Shown piece after piece: positions 1 through 7,372 of a DNA stretch of 13,716 nt. This stretch comes from Rhodocyclaceae bacterium (GTDB taxonomy: Bacteria > Pseudomonadota > Gammaproteobacteria > Burkholderiales > Rhodocyclaceae): the NCBI GenBank assembly GCA_017444505.1, contig JAFSWK010000148.1, positions 1 through 13,716 on the forward strand, in the 5' to 3' direction. Within the stretch, counting starts at the first letter, position 1; each line of letters opens with the position of its first letter. A model generated the notes under the pieces. That model saw only the letters and a program-made list of their open reading frames with translations. It had not been told where the DNA came from and made no database searches. Made by a program: the position numbers and the translations under genes.

Positions 1-5
1 ACGCA

Positions 6-524
6 TTAGACGAGGTTTTTCGCTTCGGCAAACGCGCCGGTGGCAATGTGCACTTTTACTTCCAGCTTCAGGCCACTCATGCCGACCGGCTCGGGCACGC
101 CGCCTTGCCCGTCGATGATGAATTCCTGACGCAGGATGTGCAGGATTTGCTGTTCGGCAGGGATGTGCACGGCGCGGGCGACTTCCAGCACGCGCTCCAC
201 GTCCATCTGCGAGACTTCCTTGTTGTCCTTGATGGCGACGATGCCGTTGGAATTGAAGCTCTTGATGTGACTGCCGGTAATCCCGGTGTAGACATCGTGA
301 ATCTTGCACGAGGAAGTCATTTCCGCTTCCTGCACGGCGCGGGCGATGGCTTCAACGGTGCTTTCGATATTGACCACCACGCCGCGCTTGAGGCCATGCA
401 CCGGCGCAGAACCGCGCCCCACCACGCTAAAGCGCCCGTCCGGGCGGATTTCAGCCACCATGCAAACGACCTTGGAGGTGCCAACGTCGAGACCAACAAT
501 CACATCTTTGTATTCTTTGCTCAT
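6..524 (-). CDS. ftsA: Cell division protein FtsA, N-terminal part, ended by an in-frame TAA
   Basis: FtsA is the actin-like ATPase that binds FtsZ and anchors the Z-ring to the inner membrane through a C-terminal amphipathic helix. The visible 172 residues start MSKEYKDVIVGLDVGTSKVV, where GLDVGTSK (11-18) is the phosphate-1 loop of the actin fold. GSHIKSFNSNG (84-94) and FIIDG, EPVGMSG and KVHIATGA (135-164) match the 1C subdomain that recruits later division proteins. The family is usually about 410 residues, so ATPase subdomains 1B, 2A and 2B and the membrane helix are absent. Reading stops at TAA (6-8) after AKNLV, where relatives continue with Lys-Cys-Val; the next codon here, TGC, is still Cys. 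This looks like a point nonsense change or an error at the sequence edge. The ATG overlaps the ftsQ stop (ATGA, 521-524) and has only a weak AAAGG ribosome site 9 bases upstream. Identity is near certain; the truncation is not explained. Confidence 0.9.
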   Translation of the reverse strand: MSKEYKDVIVGLDVGTSKVVCMVAEIRPDGRFSVVGRGSAPVHGLKRGVVVNIESTVEAIARAVQEAEMTSSCKIHDVYTGITGSHIKSFNSNGIVAIKDNKEVSQMDVERVLEVARAVHIPAEQQILHILRQEFIIDGQGGVPEPVGMSGLKLEVKVHIATGAFAEAKNLV

Positions 525-1342
525 GAGCGCGTGCCTTTTACTGTCTTGGGCGATACGGGGGCGACCTGCGGGGTGAGCGCAAAACCGCCCAGATAGCGCA
601 GGTCAGCGGTTGCGACAGGAATGGTGAAACGGGAGACCACTTGCGGCCAGGCTTGCACAAAGCGGCTCAGGCGGGCATCCAGAGAGAGTTTGTCCTGTTC
701 CCGACCCAGTACCAGCATCATGCCATTGTCCAATTCTACCTGCCAAGCATGGCGGGCGGACAGTGACAGTCGACGGATGCGCAGCCCCGCCGCCGCAAGC
801 AGGGTGCTGAAACGGGCATAACGCTGCCAAACATCCGCTTGCGCGCCCGCCGGGCCGGAAAGCATCGGCAACGCTTCATTGCTGGCGCCGGGGAAGAGAA
901 TGCCACGGTCATCCATGATTTGCGTGTCGTCGCTGCCCAGTTGCGTCCAGTAGGCCACCGGACGGTGTTCGTGCAATTCCACGTCCAGCACGCCCGGCCA
1001 GCGGCGGCGCACGCTGGCCTGACTCACCCAGGGCAGACGTTCAAAGGCCATGCGCACGGCGTCCACATCGGTGAGCAAAAAGTTGCGCTGGCGCACGGAG
1101 GCGCGCACGGCGCTTTCAATCTGTTCGCGTGTGACGTGTTCCAGTTTGCGATGCACCACGACTTCCTGCACGGTGAAATACGGCTGCGAGAGCAGCCACA
1201 TCATGCCGACGTAACCGGTCAGCATCCCGGTGAATACATACAGCAGGTTTGCCACCAGATTCATGCGCCGTGGCCGGTGCCAGAAGCTGACCGGCGCGGG
1301 CGCAGGCGCGGGGCGACCGTAGTGACGGTAATCAGTGACCAT
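521..1342 (-). CDS. ftsQ: Cell division protein FtsQ (divisome scaffold, POTRA domain)
   Basis: FtsQ is a bitopic inner-membrane protein that forms the FtsQ-FtsB-FtsL subcomplex and brings FtsW/FtsI to the division site. The 273 residues begin with a short cytoplasmic tail rich in Pro and Ala. One membrane helix follows at about 28-50 (NLVANLLYVFTGMLTGYVGM). A periplasmic POTRA domain begins at YFTVQEVVV (55-63) and contains the conserved LPWVSQASVRRRWPGVLDVE stretch (103-122). The beta domain follows and includes a DDRGILF segment (144-150). Length is normal for the family. I chose ATG at 1342, 11 bases inside the end of ddl, because GGAG lies 6 bases upstream. An in-frame ATG at 1381 would add 13 unrelated-looking residues and lies deeper inside ddl. 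The gene ends in an ATGA overlap with ftsA. Sequence conservation in FtsQ is low, but the topology and position leave little doubt. Confidence 0.95.
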   Translation of the reverse strand: MVTDYRHYGRPAPAPAPVSFWHRPRRMNLVANLLYVFTGMLTGYVGMMWLLSQPYFTVQEVVVHRKLEHVTREQIESAVRASVRQRNFLLTDVDAVRMAFERLPWVSQASVRRRWPGVLDVELHEHRPVAYWTQLGSDDTQIMDDRGILFPGASNEALPMLSGPAGAQADVWQRYARFSTLLAAAGLRIRRLSLSARHAWQVELDNGMMLVLGREQDKLSLDARLSRFVQAWPQVVSRFTIPVATADLRYLGGFALTPQVAPVSPKTVKGTRS

Positions 1343-2243
1343 TGTCGGCTCCGGCGAGAATCTGCATACACAATTCATCAAACGCCATGCCCGTCACCTT
1401 CGCGGACATGGGCACCAGCGAATGCGTCGTCATGCCCGGCACGGTGTTGATTTCCAGCAGCCAGAAGCGCCCTTCACGGTCGCGCAGCACGTCCACGCGC
1501 CCCCAGCCGGAAGCGCCCAGCACGTCGACCGAACGGCGCACGATGCGCGCCAGTTCGGCTTCTTCGTCCTCGCGCAGCCCGCTGGGGCAGAAATACTGCG
1601 TCTTGTCGCTGAAATATTTGTGCTCAAAATCGTAATTGCCGCCCGGCGCCACAATGCGCACCGAGGGCAGGATGCGCTCGCCGAGGAAAGGCACGGTCAG
1701 TTCCTGCCCGTCGACGAACACTTCGGCCAGCACGCGCGCGTCATATTTCGCCGCCTCTTGCCAGGCTTCGCGCAGTTGGCCGGCTTCGGTGACTTTCACC
1801 GCGCCGACGCTGGAACCTTCATGCACGGGTTTCACGAAAATCGGCAGACCGAGGCGGGCTTCAATGGCCGCCCAGTCGCTGTCGGCGGTCAATTCTTCGC
1901 AATCGGGCGTGGGCAGCCCGCAGGCGCGCCAAATCATCTTGCAGCGCCATTTGTCCAGCCCCAGGGCGGACGCCATTACGCCGCTGCCGGTGTAGGGCAG
2001 ACCGATGCAGTCGAGCAGCCCCTGCACCGTGCCATCTTCGCCGCCGCGCCCGTGCAGCGCGATGAAGGCGCGTTCAAAGCCTTGCTGTTTCAGCGTGGTC
2101 AGGTCATCCGTGGCGGGGTCGACCGCGTGCGCATCAACGCCGCGTGCGCGCAGTGCTTCCAGCACCGCATTGCCCGAAAGCAGCGAAATTTCGCGTTCCG
2201 CCGAAGTGCCGCCAAAGAGCACCGCCACCTTGCCAAAATTCAT
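1332..2243 (-). CDS. ddl: D-alanine--D-alanine ligase (DdlB type)
   Basis: Cytoplasmic ATP-grasp enzyme that joins two D-alanines with ATP, giving the dipeptide that MurF adds to the UDP-MurNAc-tripeptide. The 303 residues closely follow E. coli DdlB. VLFGGTSAEREISL (8-21) holds the first D-Ala-binding glutamate. ALHGRGGEDGTVQG (62-75) and YTGSGVMASALGLDK (84-98) are conserved. KPVHEGSSVGAVKV (138-151) carries the catalytic serine. DKTQYFCPSG (213-222) has the tyrosine equivalent to Y216, which marks D-Ala-D-Ala rather than the D-Ala-D-lactate ligases of vancomycin-resistant bacteria. LLEINTVPGMT (262-272) holds the Mg-binding residues. The ATG at 2243 overlaps the murC stop (ATGA) and has GGGAG 7 bases upstream; the longer in-frame ORF upstream lies inside murC and encodes an Arg-rich shadow sequence. 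The last 11 bases overlap ftsQ. Confidence 0.98.
   Translation of the reverse strand: MNFGKVAVLFGGTSAEREISLLSGNAVLEALRARGVDAHAVDPATDDLTTLKQQGFERAFIALHGRGGEDGTVQGLLDCIGLPYTGSGVMASALGLDKWRCKMIWRACGLPTPDCEELTADSDWAAIEARLGLPIFVKPVHEGSSVGAVKVTEAGQLREAWQEAAKYDARVLAEVFVDGQELTVPFLGERILPSVRIVAPGGNYDFEHKYFSDKTQYFCPSGLREDEEAELARIVRRSVDVLGASGWGRVDVLRDREGRFWLLEINTVPGMTTHSLVPMSAKVTGMAFDELCMQILAGADNGH
1349..1352 (-). promoter_or_regulatory. Ribosome binding site of ftsQ
   Basis: GGAG on the minus strand, 6 bases before the ATG at 1342 and inside the 3' end of ddl. It supports this start over the in-frame ATG at 1381. Confidence 0.6.
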
Positions 2244-3646
2244 GCCTTGTCTCCCTGCTGTTGCATCATGCGGCCCGCAATCTGGCCAATGGAGCCTGCG
2301 CCCATGGTCATGAACACATCGCCATCGCGCAGCACATGCAGCGCATCGCGGGCGATGTCTTCCCATTTCTCGACGAACAGCGGCTCCACCTTTCCGGCCA
2401 GGCGCACGGCGCGCGCCAGCGAACGGCCATCGGCGGCCACCACGGGCGGCTCGCCTGCGGCGTAGACCTCGGTGAGAATGAGCGCATCGGCCTGCGAGAG
2501 CACGCCGACAAAATCCTCAAAACAATCGCGCGTGCGCGAATAGCGGTGCGGCTGAAAGGCCAGCACGATGCGCTGCCCCGGAAACGCCGCGCGCGCCGCC
2601 GCCAATGTCGCGGCCATTTCCACCGGGTGATGGCCATAGTCGTCGATGACCGTACACGTGCCACCGTCGGGCAGCGCCAGCTCACCGTAATGCTGAAAGC
2701 GCCGCCCCACGCCGTGAAACTCGCCCAGCGCGCGCACGATGGCCTCTTCGGGCACCTGCACTTCGGCGGCCACCGCCACGGCAGCCAGCGCGTTGAGCAC
2801 GTTGTGATGGCCGGGAATGTTCAAGGTCACCGGCAGGCGGCGCAGCGTCTCGCCCGGGGTATACACGATGTCAAAGTGCATCCGCGCCCCGTCGGCGCGG
2901 ATATTTTCGGCGCGCACGGCGGCATCTTGCGACGTGCCGTAGAGCACCACTTGCCGCGAGAGCATCGGCAGAATCGAGCGCACATGCGCATCGTCCGCAC
3001 ACAGCACGGCCACGCCGTAAAACGGCAGCCGTTGCAGAAAATCGACGAAGGCTTGCTTGAGGCGCGCAAAATCGTGCCCGTAGGTTTCCATGTGGTCGGC
3101 GTCGATGTTGGTGACTACCGAAATCACCGGATTCAAAAAGAGGAACGAAGCATCCGATTCATCCGCTTCGGCGACCAGAAAATCGCCCGTGCCGCGCCGC
3201 GCGTTGGTGCCCGCCGCGTTGAGCCTGCCGCCGACGACAAAAGTGGGGTCCAGCCCGCCTTCGGCCAGCACGCTGGCGACCAGCGAAGTCGTCGTGGTTT
3301 TGCCGTGCGTGCCGGCAATGGCAATGCCTTGCTTGAGCCGCATCAGTTCCGCGAGCATCTGCGCGCGCGGCACCACGGGTTTGCACTGCGCGCGGGCGGC
3401 GCGCACTTCGGGGTTGTCGTTGCGCACGGCAGAAGAAGTCACCACCACGTCCGCACCGGCGATGTTTTCCGCCGCGTGCCCCTGCGCAATGCGCGCGCCT
3501 TGGCCTACCAGACGGCGGGTCACCGGCGTGTCCGCCAAATCCGAGCCGCTCACCGCAAAGCCCAGCGTCAGCAGCACTTCGGCAATGCCGCTCATGCCCA
3601 CGCCGCCGATGCCGACAAAATGAACGTGTTTGACCTTGTGCTTCAT
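2240..3646 (-). CDS. murC: UDP-N-acetylmuramate--L-alanine ligase MurC
   Basis: First of the four cytoplasmic Mur ligases: ATP-driven addition of L-Ala to UDP-MurNAc, opening the stem peptide. The 468 residues show all three Mur ligase domains. The N-terminal Rossmann domain has VKHVHFVGIGGVGMSGIAEV (5-24). The central domain has the P-loop AIAGTHGKTTTTS (109-121), ADESDASFLFL (161-171) and TNIDADHMETYG (179-190). The C-terminal domain has DDYGHHPVE (335-343) and FQPHRYSRT (364-372). AGTHGKTTT and DDYGHHP are diagnostic of MurC within the family. The start is taken at 3646, where ATGA overlaps the murG stop and GGGAGG lies 6 bases upstream, giving MKHKVKHVHF; a start at 3673 would add nine residues read from inside murG. 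It ends in an ATGA overlap with ddl. No murB follows it, unlike in E. coli, where murB is elsewhere too. Confidence 0.98.
   Translation of the reverse strand: MKHKVKHVHFVGIGGVGMSGIAEVLLTLGFAVSGSDLADTPVTRRLVGQGARIAQGHAAENIAGADVVVTSSAVRNDNPEVRAARAQCKPVVPRAQMLAELMRLKQGIAIAGTHGKTTTTSLVASVLAEGGLDPTFVVGGRLNAAGTNARRGTGDFLVAEADESDASFLFLNPVISVVTNIDADHMETYGHDFARLKQAFVDFLQRLPFYGVAVLCADDAHVRSILPMLSRQVVLYGTSQDAAVRAENIRADGARMHFDIVYTPGETLRRLPVTLNIPGHHNVLNALAAVAVAAEVQVPEEAIVRALGEFHGVGRRFQHYGELALPDGGTCTVIDDYGHHPVEMAATLAAARAAFPGQRIVLAFQPHRYSRTRDCFEDFVGVLSQADALILTEVYAAGEPPVVAADGRSLARAVRLAGKVEPLFVEKWEDIARDALHVLRDGDVFMTMGAGSIGQIAGRMMQQQGDKA
2251..2255 (-). promoter_or_regulatory. Ribosome binding site of ddl
   Basis: GGGAG on the minus strand, 7 bases before the ATG at 2243 and inside the 3' end of murC. 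It fixes the ddl start against an upstream in-frame ATG at 2366. Confidence 0.65.
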
Positions 3647-4743
3647 GCCTGTCCTCCCGCCAGCGCCGCGCAAATGTCCGCCACCTCTGCCGCCGCCGAG
3701 GTTTTCGCCCGCGCACGCGCCTGCACCGCCATCTGCACCAGTTTTTCGCGCTGCAATTCGCGCAGTTGCGCCGCCAGCCCTTCGGCGCTCAGCGCCGTTT
3801 GCGCAATCAGCACTGCCGCGCCCTCACGCGCGAGAAAACCGGCATTGGCGGTTTGATGGTCATCGACGGCAAACGGAAACGGCACAAAAATCGCGCCCAG
3901 ACCGGCAGCGGCGATTTCCGCCACAGTCATTGCACCGGCGCGGCAAATCACCAGGTCGGCTTCGGCGTAGCGTTCGGCCATGTTGTCGATAAAGGCGGTG
4001 ATTTCGCCTGCCACGTTCGCTTCGGCATAGGCCGCACGCAGCGCGTCCAGATGTTTGGCACCGGCCTGATGCACCACCTGCGGGCGCTCTTCGGGGGCGA
4101 GCAGCGCCAGCGCGCGCGGCACGGTTTCATTGAGCGCCTGCGCGCCCAGGCTGCCGCCGACCACGAGCAGACGCAGCGCCCCCGTGCGTCCGGCAAAACG
4201 CGCTTCGGGCGCGGGCAGCGCACAAATTTCGGCGCGCACCGGATTGCCCACCCACTGCCCGCCGGGCAGCGTATCGGGAAAGCCGGTGAGCGTTTTTTTT
4301 GCCAGACGCGAGAGCACGCGGTTGGCCAGACCGGCGATGGCGTTCTGCTCGTGCAGCACCAGCGCAATGCCCGTCAGCGCCGCCATCAGTCCGCCCGGAA
4401 AGCTGATATAGCCGCCCATGCCCAACACCACGTCCGGACGCACCCGGCGCAGCACTTGCTCCGCCGCCAGACAGGCGCGCAGCAAGTTCCACGGCAGCAT
4501 CAGCTTGCGCACGATGCCCTTGCCGCGCAGCGCGGAAAAATTCAGCCATTGCGTCTCAAAGCCGTGCTGCGGCACGAGGCGCCCTTCCATGTTCTGCTCG
4601 TTGCCCAGCCAGACCACGCGCCAGCCGCGCGCGCGCATCTCTTCGGCCACTGCCAGCGCCGGAAAAATGTGTCCGCCCGTGCCGCCGGCCATGACCAGCA
4701 GCGTGCGGGCGCGTACAGAAGCGGGAGCGACGTCGGGCGTCAT
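3643..4743 (-). CDS. murG: Lipid II synthase MurG (GlcNAc transferase)
   Basis: Membrane-associated GT28 (GT-B fold) glycosyltransferase on the cytoplasmic face. It moves GlcNAc from UDP-GlcNAc onto lipid I to give lipid II. The 366 residues contain the first glycine-rich loop MAGGTGGHIFPALAVAEEM (18-36) and GMGGYISFPGGL (108-119). HEQNAIAGLANRVLS (131-145), GGSLGAQALN (196-205), HQAGAKHLD (225-233) and the UDP-GlcNAc site ICRAGAMTVAEIAAAG (266-281) with PFPFAVDDHQTANA (288-301) follow. The ATG at 4743 overlaps the ftsW stop (ATGA) and has GGGAG 9 bases upstream; 62 extra residues of open frame upstream lie inside ftsW and have no MurG character. A run of eight A residues (4293-4300) codes for Ala-Lys-Lys-Thr near residue 150. 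The gene ends in an ATGA overlap with murC. Confidence 0.98.
   Translation of the reverse strand: MTPDVAPASVRARTLLVMAGGTGGHIFPALAVAEEMRARGWRVVWLGNEQNMEGRLVPQHGFETQWLNFSALRGKGIVRKLMLPWNLLRACLAAEQVLRRVRPDVVLGMGGYISFPGGLMAALTGIALVLHEQNAIAGLANRVLSRLAKKTLTGFPDTLPGGQWVGNPVRAEICALPAPEARFAGRTGALRLLVVGGSLGAQALNETVPRALALLAPEERPQVVHQAGAKHLDALRAAYAEANVAGEITAFIDNMAERYAEADLVICRAGAMTVAEIAAAGLGAIFVPFPFAVDDHQTANAGFLAREGAAVLIAQTALSAEGLAAQLRELQREKLVQMAVQARARAKTSAAAEVADICAALAGGQA
3653..3658 (-). promoter_or_regulatory. Ribosome binding site of murC
   Basis: Strong GGGAGG on the minus strand, 6 bases before the ATG at 3646. It settles the murC start against the in-frame ATG at 3673. Confidence 0.75.
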
Positions 4744-5990
4744 GTCGGCGGTCTCCCGTTGCGTTGCACTTCGCGCAATTCCCAGTCGATGCGCAGCAAA
4801 ATCGCCAGCGCAATGCAGTTGGCAACAATCGCCGAACCGCCGTAGCACATCAGCGGCAGCGTCAGCCCCTTGGTAGGCAGCCGCCCCATGTTCACGCCCA
4901 TGTTGAAAAACGACTGCATCCCGAACCACAGACCGATGCCCATCGCCACCAGCGCGGCATAATGGTTTTCCTTTTTCGCCGCCATGCGCCCGATGGCAAA
5001 GGCGCGATACACCAGTATCGCAAACAGCGCGATGACCACCAGCACGCCGGCAAAGCCCAGCTCTTCGGCAATCACCGAGAGGATGAAATCGGTGTGCGCT
5101 TCGGGCAGGTAAAACTGCTTTTCAATGCTGCCGCCCAGTCCGACGCCAAACCACTCGCCGCGCCCGAAGGCAATCAGCGCGTGCGAAAGCTGATAGCCGC
5201 GCCCATACGGGTCTTCCCACGGGTTCATGAAACCGAACAGGCGCTCACGCCGGTAAGGGGAAAGCCAGATCAGCATGAAAAACAGCGCACCCACCAATAC
5301 CATCATCAAGGCGATGATGCGCATGTTGATGCCGCCCAGAAAGAGCACGCCGAAGGCGATGCAGACAATCACCACCATCGCGCCAAAATCCGGTTCCAGC
5401 AGCAGCAGCGCGCACACCAGCATCACGGCGCCCAGCATCGGGAAAAAGCCGCGCCGCAGGCTGCTCATCTCGGCCATTTTGCGGGTGGTGAAATCCGCTG
5501 CGTAGAGCGCGGTAAAAATCTTCATCAACTCCGAGGGCTGGATGTTGACCACGAACAGCGGAATCCAGCGCTGCGAACCATTGACCGCACGGCCAATGCC
5601 CGGCACCAGCACCAGCACCAGCAAAAACATGCCCAGCAGAAAAAGCCGCCCCGAATTTTCGCGCCACGTCGCCATCGGCACGCGAAACGCCGCCAGCGCA
5701 AAGGCCACGCCGCACAGCATGAAGATGGCATGGCGGGCAAGATAGTAATGCGGCACATGGCCGGTGGCGCGGCTGGCTTCGGCGGTGGCGATGGAAGCGG
5801 AATAGACCATCACCAGCCCGTAGAGCAGCAGGCCGATGGTGGCAATCAACACCCACGGGTCCAGTTCGCAGGGCGTGTCGTTGCGCACCGGCATCAGCCG
5901 TTCGGCGGCGCGGCGCGTATCCAGCCCGTGTCCGGGACGGGCGCGGACAAATAACCCTTCCCAGAAGTTGCGCACCATATTCAGCGTCAT
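4740..5990 (-). CDS. ftsW: Septal peptidoglycan glycosyltransferase FtsW (SEDS family)
   Basis: FtsW polymerises lipid II into glycan strands at the septum, working with FtsI. The 416 residues have a cytoplasmic N-terminal tail (1-44) and about ten membrane helices starting at PWVLIATIGLLLYGLVMVYS (45-64). Family signatures include RWIPLFVVNIQPSELMKI (141-158), LLLEPDFGAMVV (196-207), the loop YLPEAHTDFI (294-303) with the catalytic aspartate D301, IAEELGFAG (307-315) and NMGRLPTKGLTLPLMCYGGS (367-386). The last motif has Cys where Ser is usual (PLMSYGGS in most relatives). The start at 5990 gives MTLNMVRNFW, overlaps the murD stop (ATGA) and has GGGAGG 6 bases upstream; an ATG at 6026 would add 12 residues from inside murD. 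It ends in an ATGA overlap with murG. RodA is the alternative SEDS protein, but its place in the dcw cluster favours FtsW. Confidence 0.97.
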   Translation of the reverse strand: MTLNMVRNFWEGLFVRARPGHGLDTRRAAERLMPVRNDTPCELDPWVLIATIGLLLYGLVMVYSASIATAEASRATGHVPHYYLARHAIFMLCGVAFALAAFRVPMATWRENSGRLFLLGMFLLVLVLVPGIGRAVNGSQRWIPLFVVNIQPSELMKIFTALYAADFTTRKMAEMSSLRRGFFPMLGAVMLVCALLLLEPDFGAMVVIVCIAFGVLFLGGINMRIIALMMVLVGALFFMLIWLSPYRRERLFGFMNPWEDPYGRGYQLSHALIAFGRGEWFGVGLGGSIEKQFYLPEAHTDFILSVIAEELGFAGVLVVIALFAILVYRAFAIGRMAAKKENHYAALVAMGIGLWFGMQSFFNMGVNMGRLPTKGLTLPLMCYGGSAIVANCIALAILLRIDWELREVQRNGRPPT

Positions 5991-7363
5991 GACGCGCCTC
6001 CCTGCCCCGCCACGTTGCGGGCGCATTTGCTGAATTCGTCGCCGCGCTGGGCGTAATTGCGGAACATGTCAAAACTGGCGCACGCCGGCGAGAGCAGCAC
6101 CACGTCGCCGGGCTGCGCCATCGCGCTCGCCTGCGCCACCGCTTCGCTCATATCCAGCGCCTGCACCAGCGGCACGCGAATATCTTTCAGGGCGCGCGCG
6201 AGAATCGGCGCATCCTGGCCAATCAGCACCACGGCGCGGGCGTGCCGCCCGGCGGCTTCGGCCAGCGGCGCAAAATCCTGCCCCTTGCCCTGCCCGCCCG
6301 CAATCAGCACCACGGGCGCCTGCACGCTGCCCAGTGCGGCCACGGTAGAACCCACATTGGTGCCTTTGGAATCATTGATATAGCGCACGCCGCGCGCATC
6401 GGTGGCAACCATCTGGGTGCGGTGCGGCAGCGCCTGAAACGTGCGCAGCGCGGGCAGCATGGCGTCCATCGTGCCGCCGATGGCGCGCACCAGCGCCAGC
6501 GCCGCCATGGCGTTGGCGGCGTTGTGCAAACCGGTGAGCGCCATCTCATTGAGCGCCAGCAAACGTTCTTCGCCGTGCCAGAGCGCGCCGTCATGCAGCC
6601 CAAAATCTTCCGCCGCGTCCGGTGCCTGCATACCAAAGGAAACCACCTTGCCCGCCGCCGGGCGCATCGCCATGACAACCTCGTCATCACGGTTGCGCAC
6701 CGCCACTTTTGCGCCCGCAAAAATGCCCGCCTTGATGCGCGCATAGGTTTGCAGCGTGCCGTGGCGGTCAAGATGGTCTTCGCTAAGGTTGAGCACCGCA
6801 GCGGCATCGGCATTGAGCGGCGGCGCATCTTCCAGTTGAAAGCTGGACAGCTCCAGCGCATAACAATCGGGCAGCGGCTGACCGGCATCCTCGCGCGCCA
6901 TCCAGACATCGAGCATCGACGGGCTGATGTTGCCCGCCGCCACGGCATCGAAACCGCAGGCGCACGCCAGCGCCGCAGTCAGCGCCGTCGTCGTGGTCTT
7001 GCCGTTGGAGCCGGTAATGGCCAGCAGGCGCGGCGTCTCACCGCGCGCTTGCAGCGCTTCGACAAACAGCGCCAGTTCCCCTTTCACCGGCACGCCGTTC
7101 TCACGGGCACGTATCACGATTTCTTCGCGCGGGTCAATGCCCGGACTCAGGCACAGCCAATCCACGCCGTCGAGCAAATCCATCGCAAACGGCACGCCAA
7201 AGCGCCCTTTCACGGTTTTATCGAGCATCGCGCGCCCGGGCGGATTGGCGCGTGTGTCGGCCACGCGCACCTGCGCGCCATGGCGCAAGCACCAGCGCGC
7301 CATGGCCAGACCCGATTCGCCCAGCCCCAGCACCAGCACGCGACGCCCGTTCAATGCCTGCAT
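5987..7363 (-). CDS. murD: UDP-N-acetylmuramoylalanine--D-glutamate ligase MurD
   Basis: Second Mur ligase, adding D-Glu to UDP-MurNAc-L-Ala in the cytoplasm. The 458 residues start with the Rossmann-like UDP-binding segment RRVLVLGLGESGLAMARW (7-24). The central domain has the P-loop AITGSNGKTTTTAL (115-128), AGNISPS (143-149), ELSSFQLED (171-179) and LNLSEDHLDRHG (191-202). K211 is probably the carbamylated lysine, by alignment with E. coli K198. The C-terminal domain has YINDSKGTNVGST and, near the end, LLSPACASFDMFRNYAQRGD, both diagnostic of MurD. It is preceded by the only true gap in the operon, 7 bases after the mraY stop, and its ribosome site overlaps that stop. It ends in an ATGA overlap with ftsW. 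Confidence 0.98.
   Translation of the reverse strand: MQALNGRRVLVLGLGESGLAMARWCLRHGAQVRVADTRANPPGRAMLDKTVKGRFGVPFAMDLLDGVDWLCLSPGIDPREEIVIRARENGVPVKGELALFVEALQARGETPRLLAITGSNGKTTTTALTAALACACGFDAVAAGNISPSMLDVWMAREDAGQPLPDCYALELSSFQLEDAPPLNADAAAVLNLSEDHLDRHGTLQTYARIKAGIFAGAKVAVRNRDDEVVMAMRPAAGKVVSFGMQAPDAAEDFGLHDGALWHGEERLLALNEMALTGLHNAANAMAALALVRAIGGTMDAMLPALRTFQALPHRTQMVATDARGVRYINDSKGTNVGSTVAALGSVQAPVVLIAGGQGKGQDFAPLAEAAGRHARAVVLIGQDAPILARALKDIRVPLVQALDMSEAVAQASAMAQPGDVVLLSPACASFDMFRNYAQRGDEFSKCARNVAGQGGAS
5997..6002 (-). promoter_or_regulatory. Ribosome binding site of ftsW
   Basis: GGGAGG on the minus strand, 6 bases before the ATG at 5990. It decides the start against the in-frame ATG at 6026, which has no such site. 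Confidence 0.7.
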
Positions 7364-7368
7364 CCTCG

Positions 7369-7372
7369 CCTC
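7369..7372 (-). promoter_or_regulatory. Ribosome binding site of murD overlapping the mraY stop codon
   Basis: GAGG on the minus strand, 5 bases before the murD ATG. It shares bases with the mraY TGA (7371-7373), so ribosomes ending mraY sit over the murD start signal. Coupling is an inference from this layout. Confidence 0.5.

Noticed and set aside
2240..2260. Missing murB between murC and ddl
   Set aside because: Many betaproteobacteria keep murB outside the dcw cluster, so its absence here is not a loss.
2144..3856. Long plus-strand open frame (570 codons) opposite murC
   Set aside because: Antisense shadow of a high-GC gene: His/Arg/Ala-rich, no family motifs, and the minus strand carries clear MurC motifs throughout.
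4744..4929. 62-residue N-terminal extension of MurG
   Set aside because: It overlaps ftsW deeply and lacks MurG features; the ATG at 4743 overlaps the ftsW stop and has a ribosome site.
4764..5954. His- and Gln-rich plus-strand frame opposite ftsW
   Set aside because: The composition is that expected when hydrophobic membrane codons are read in antisense; no start signal was noted.
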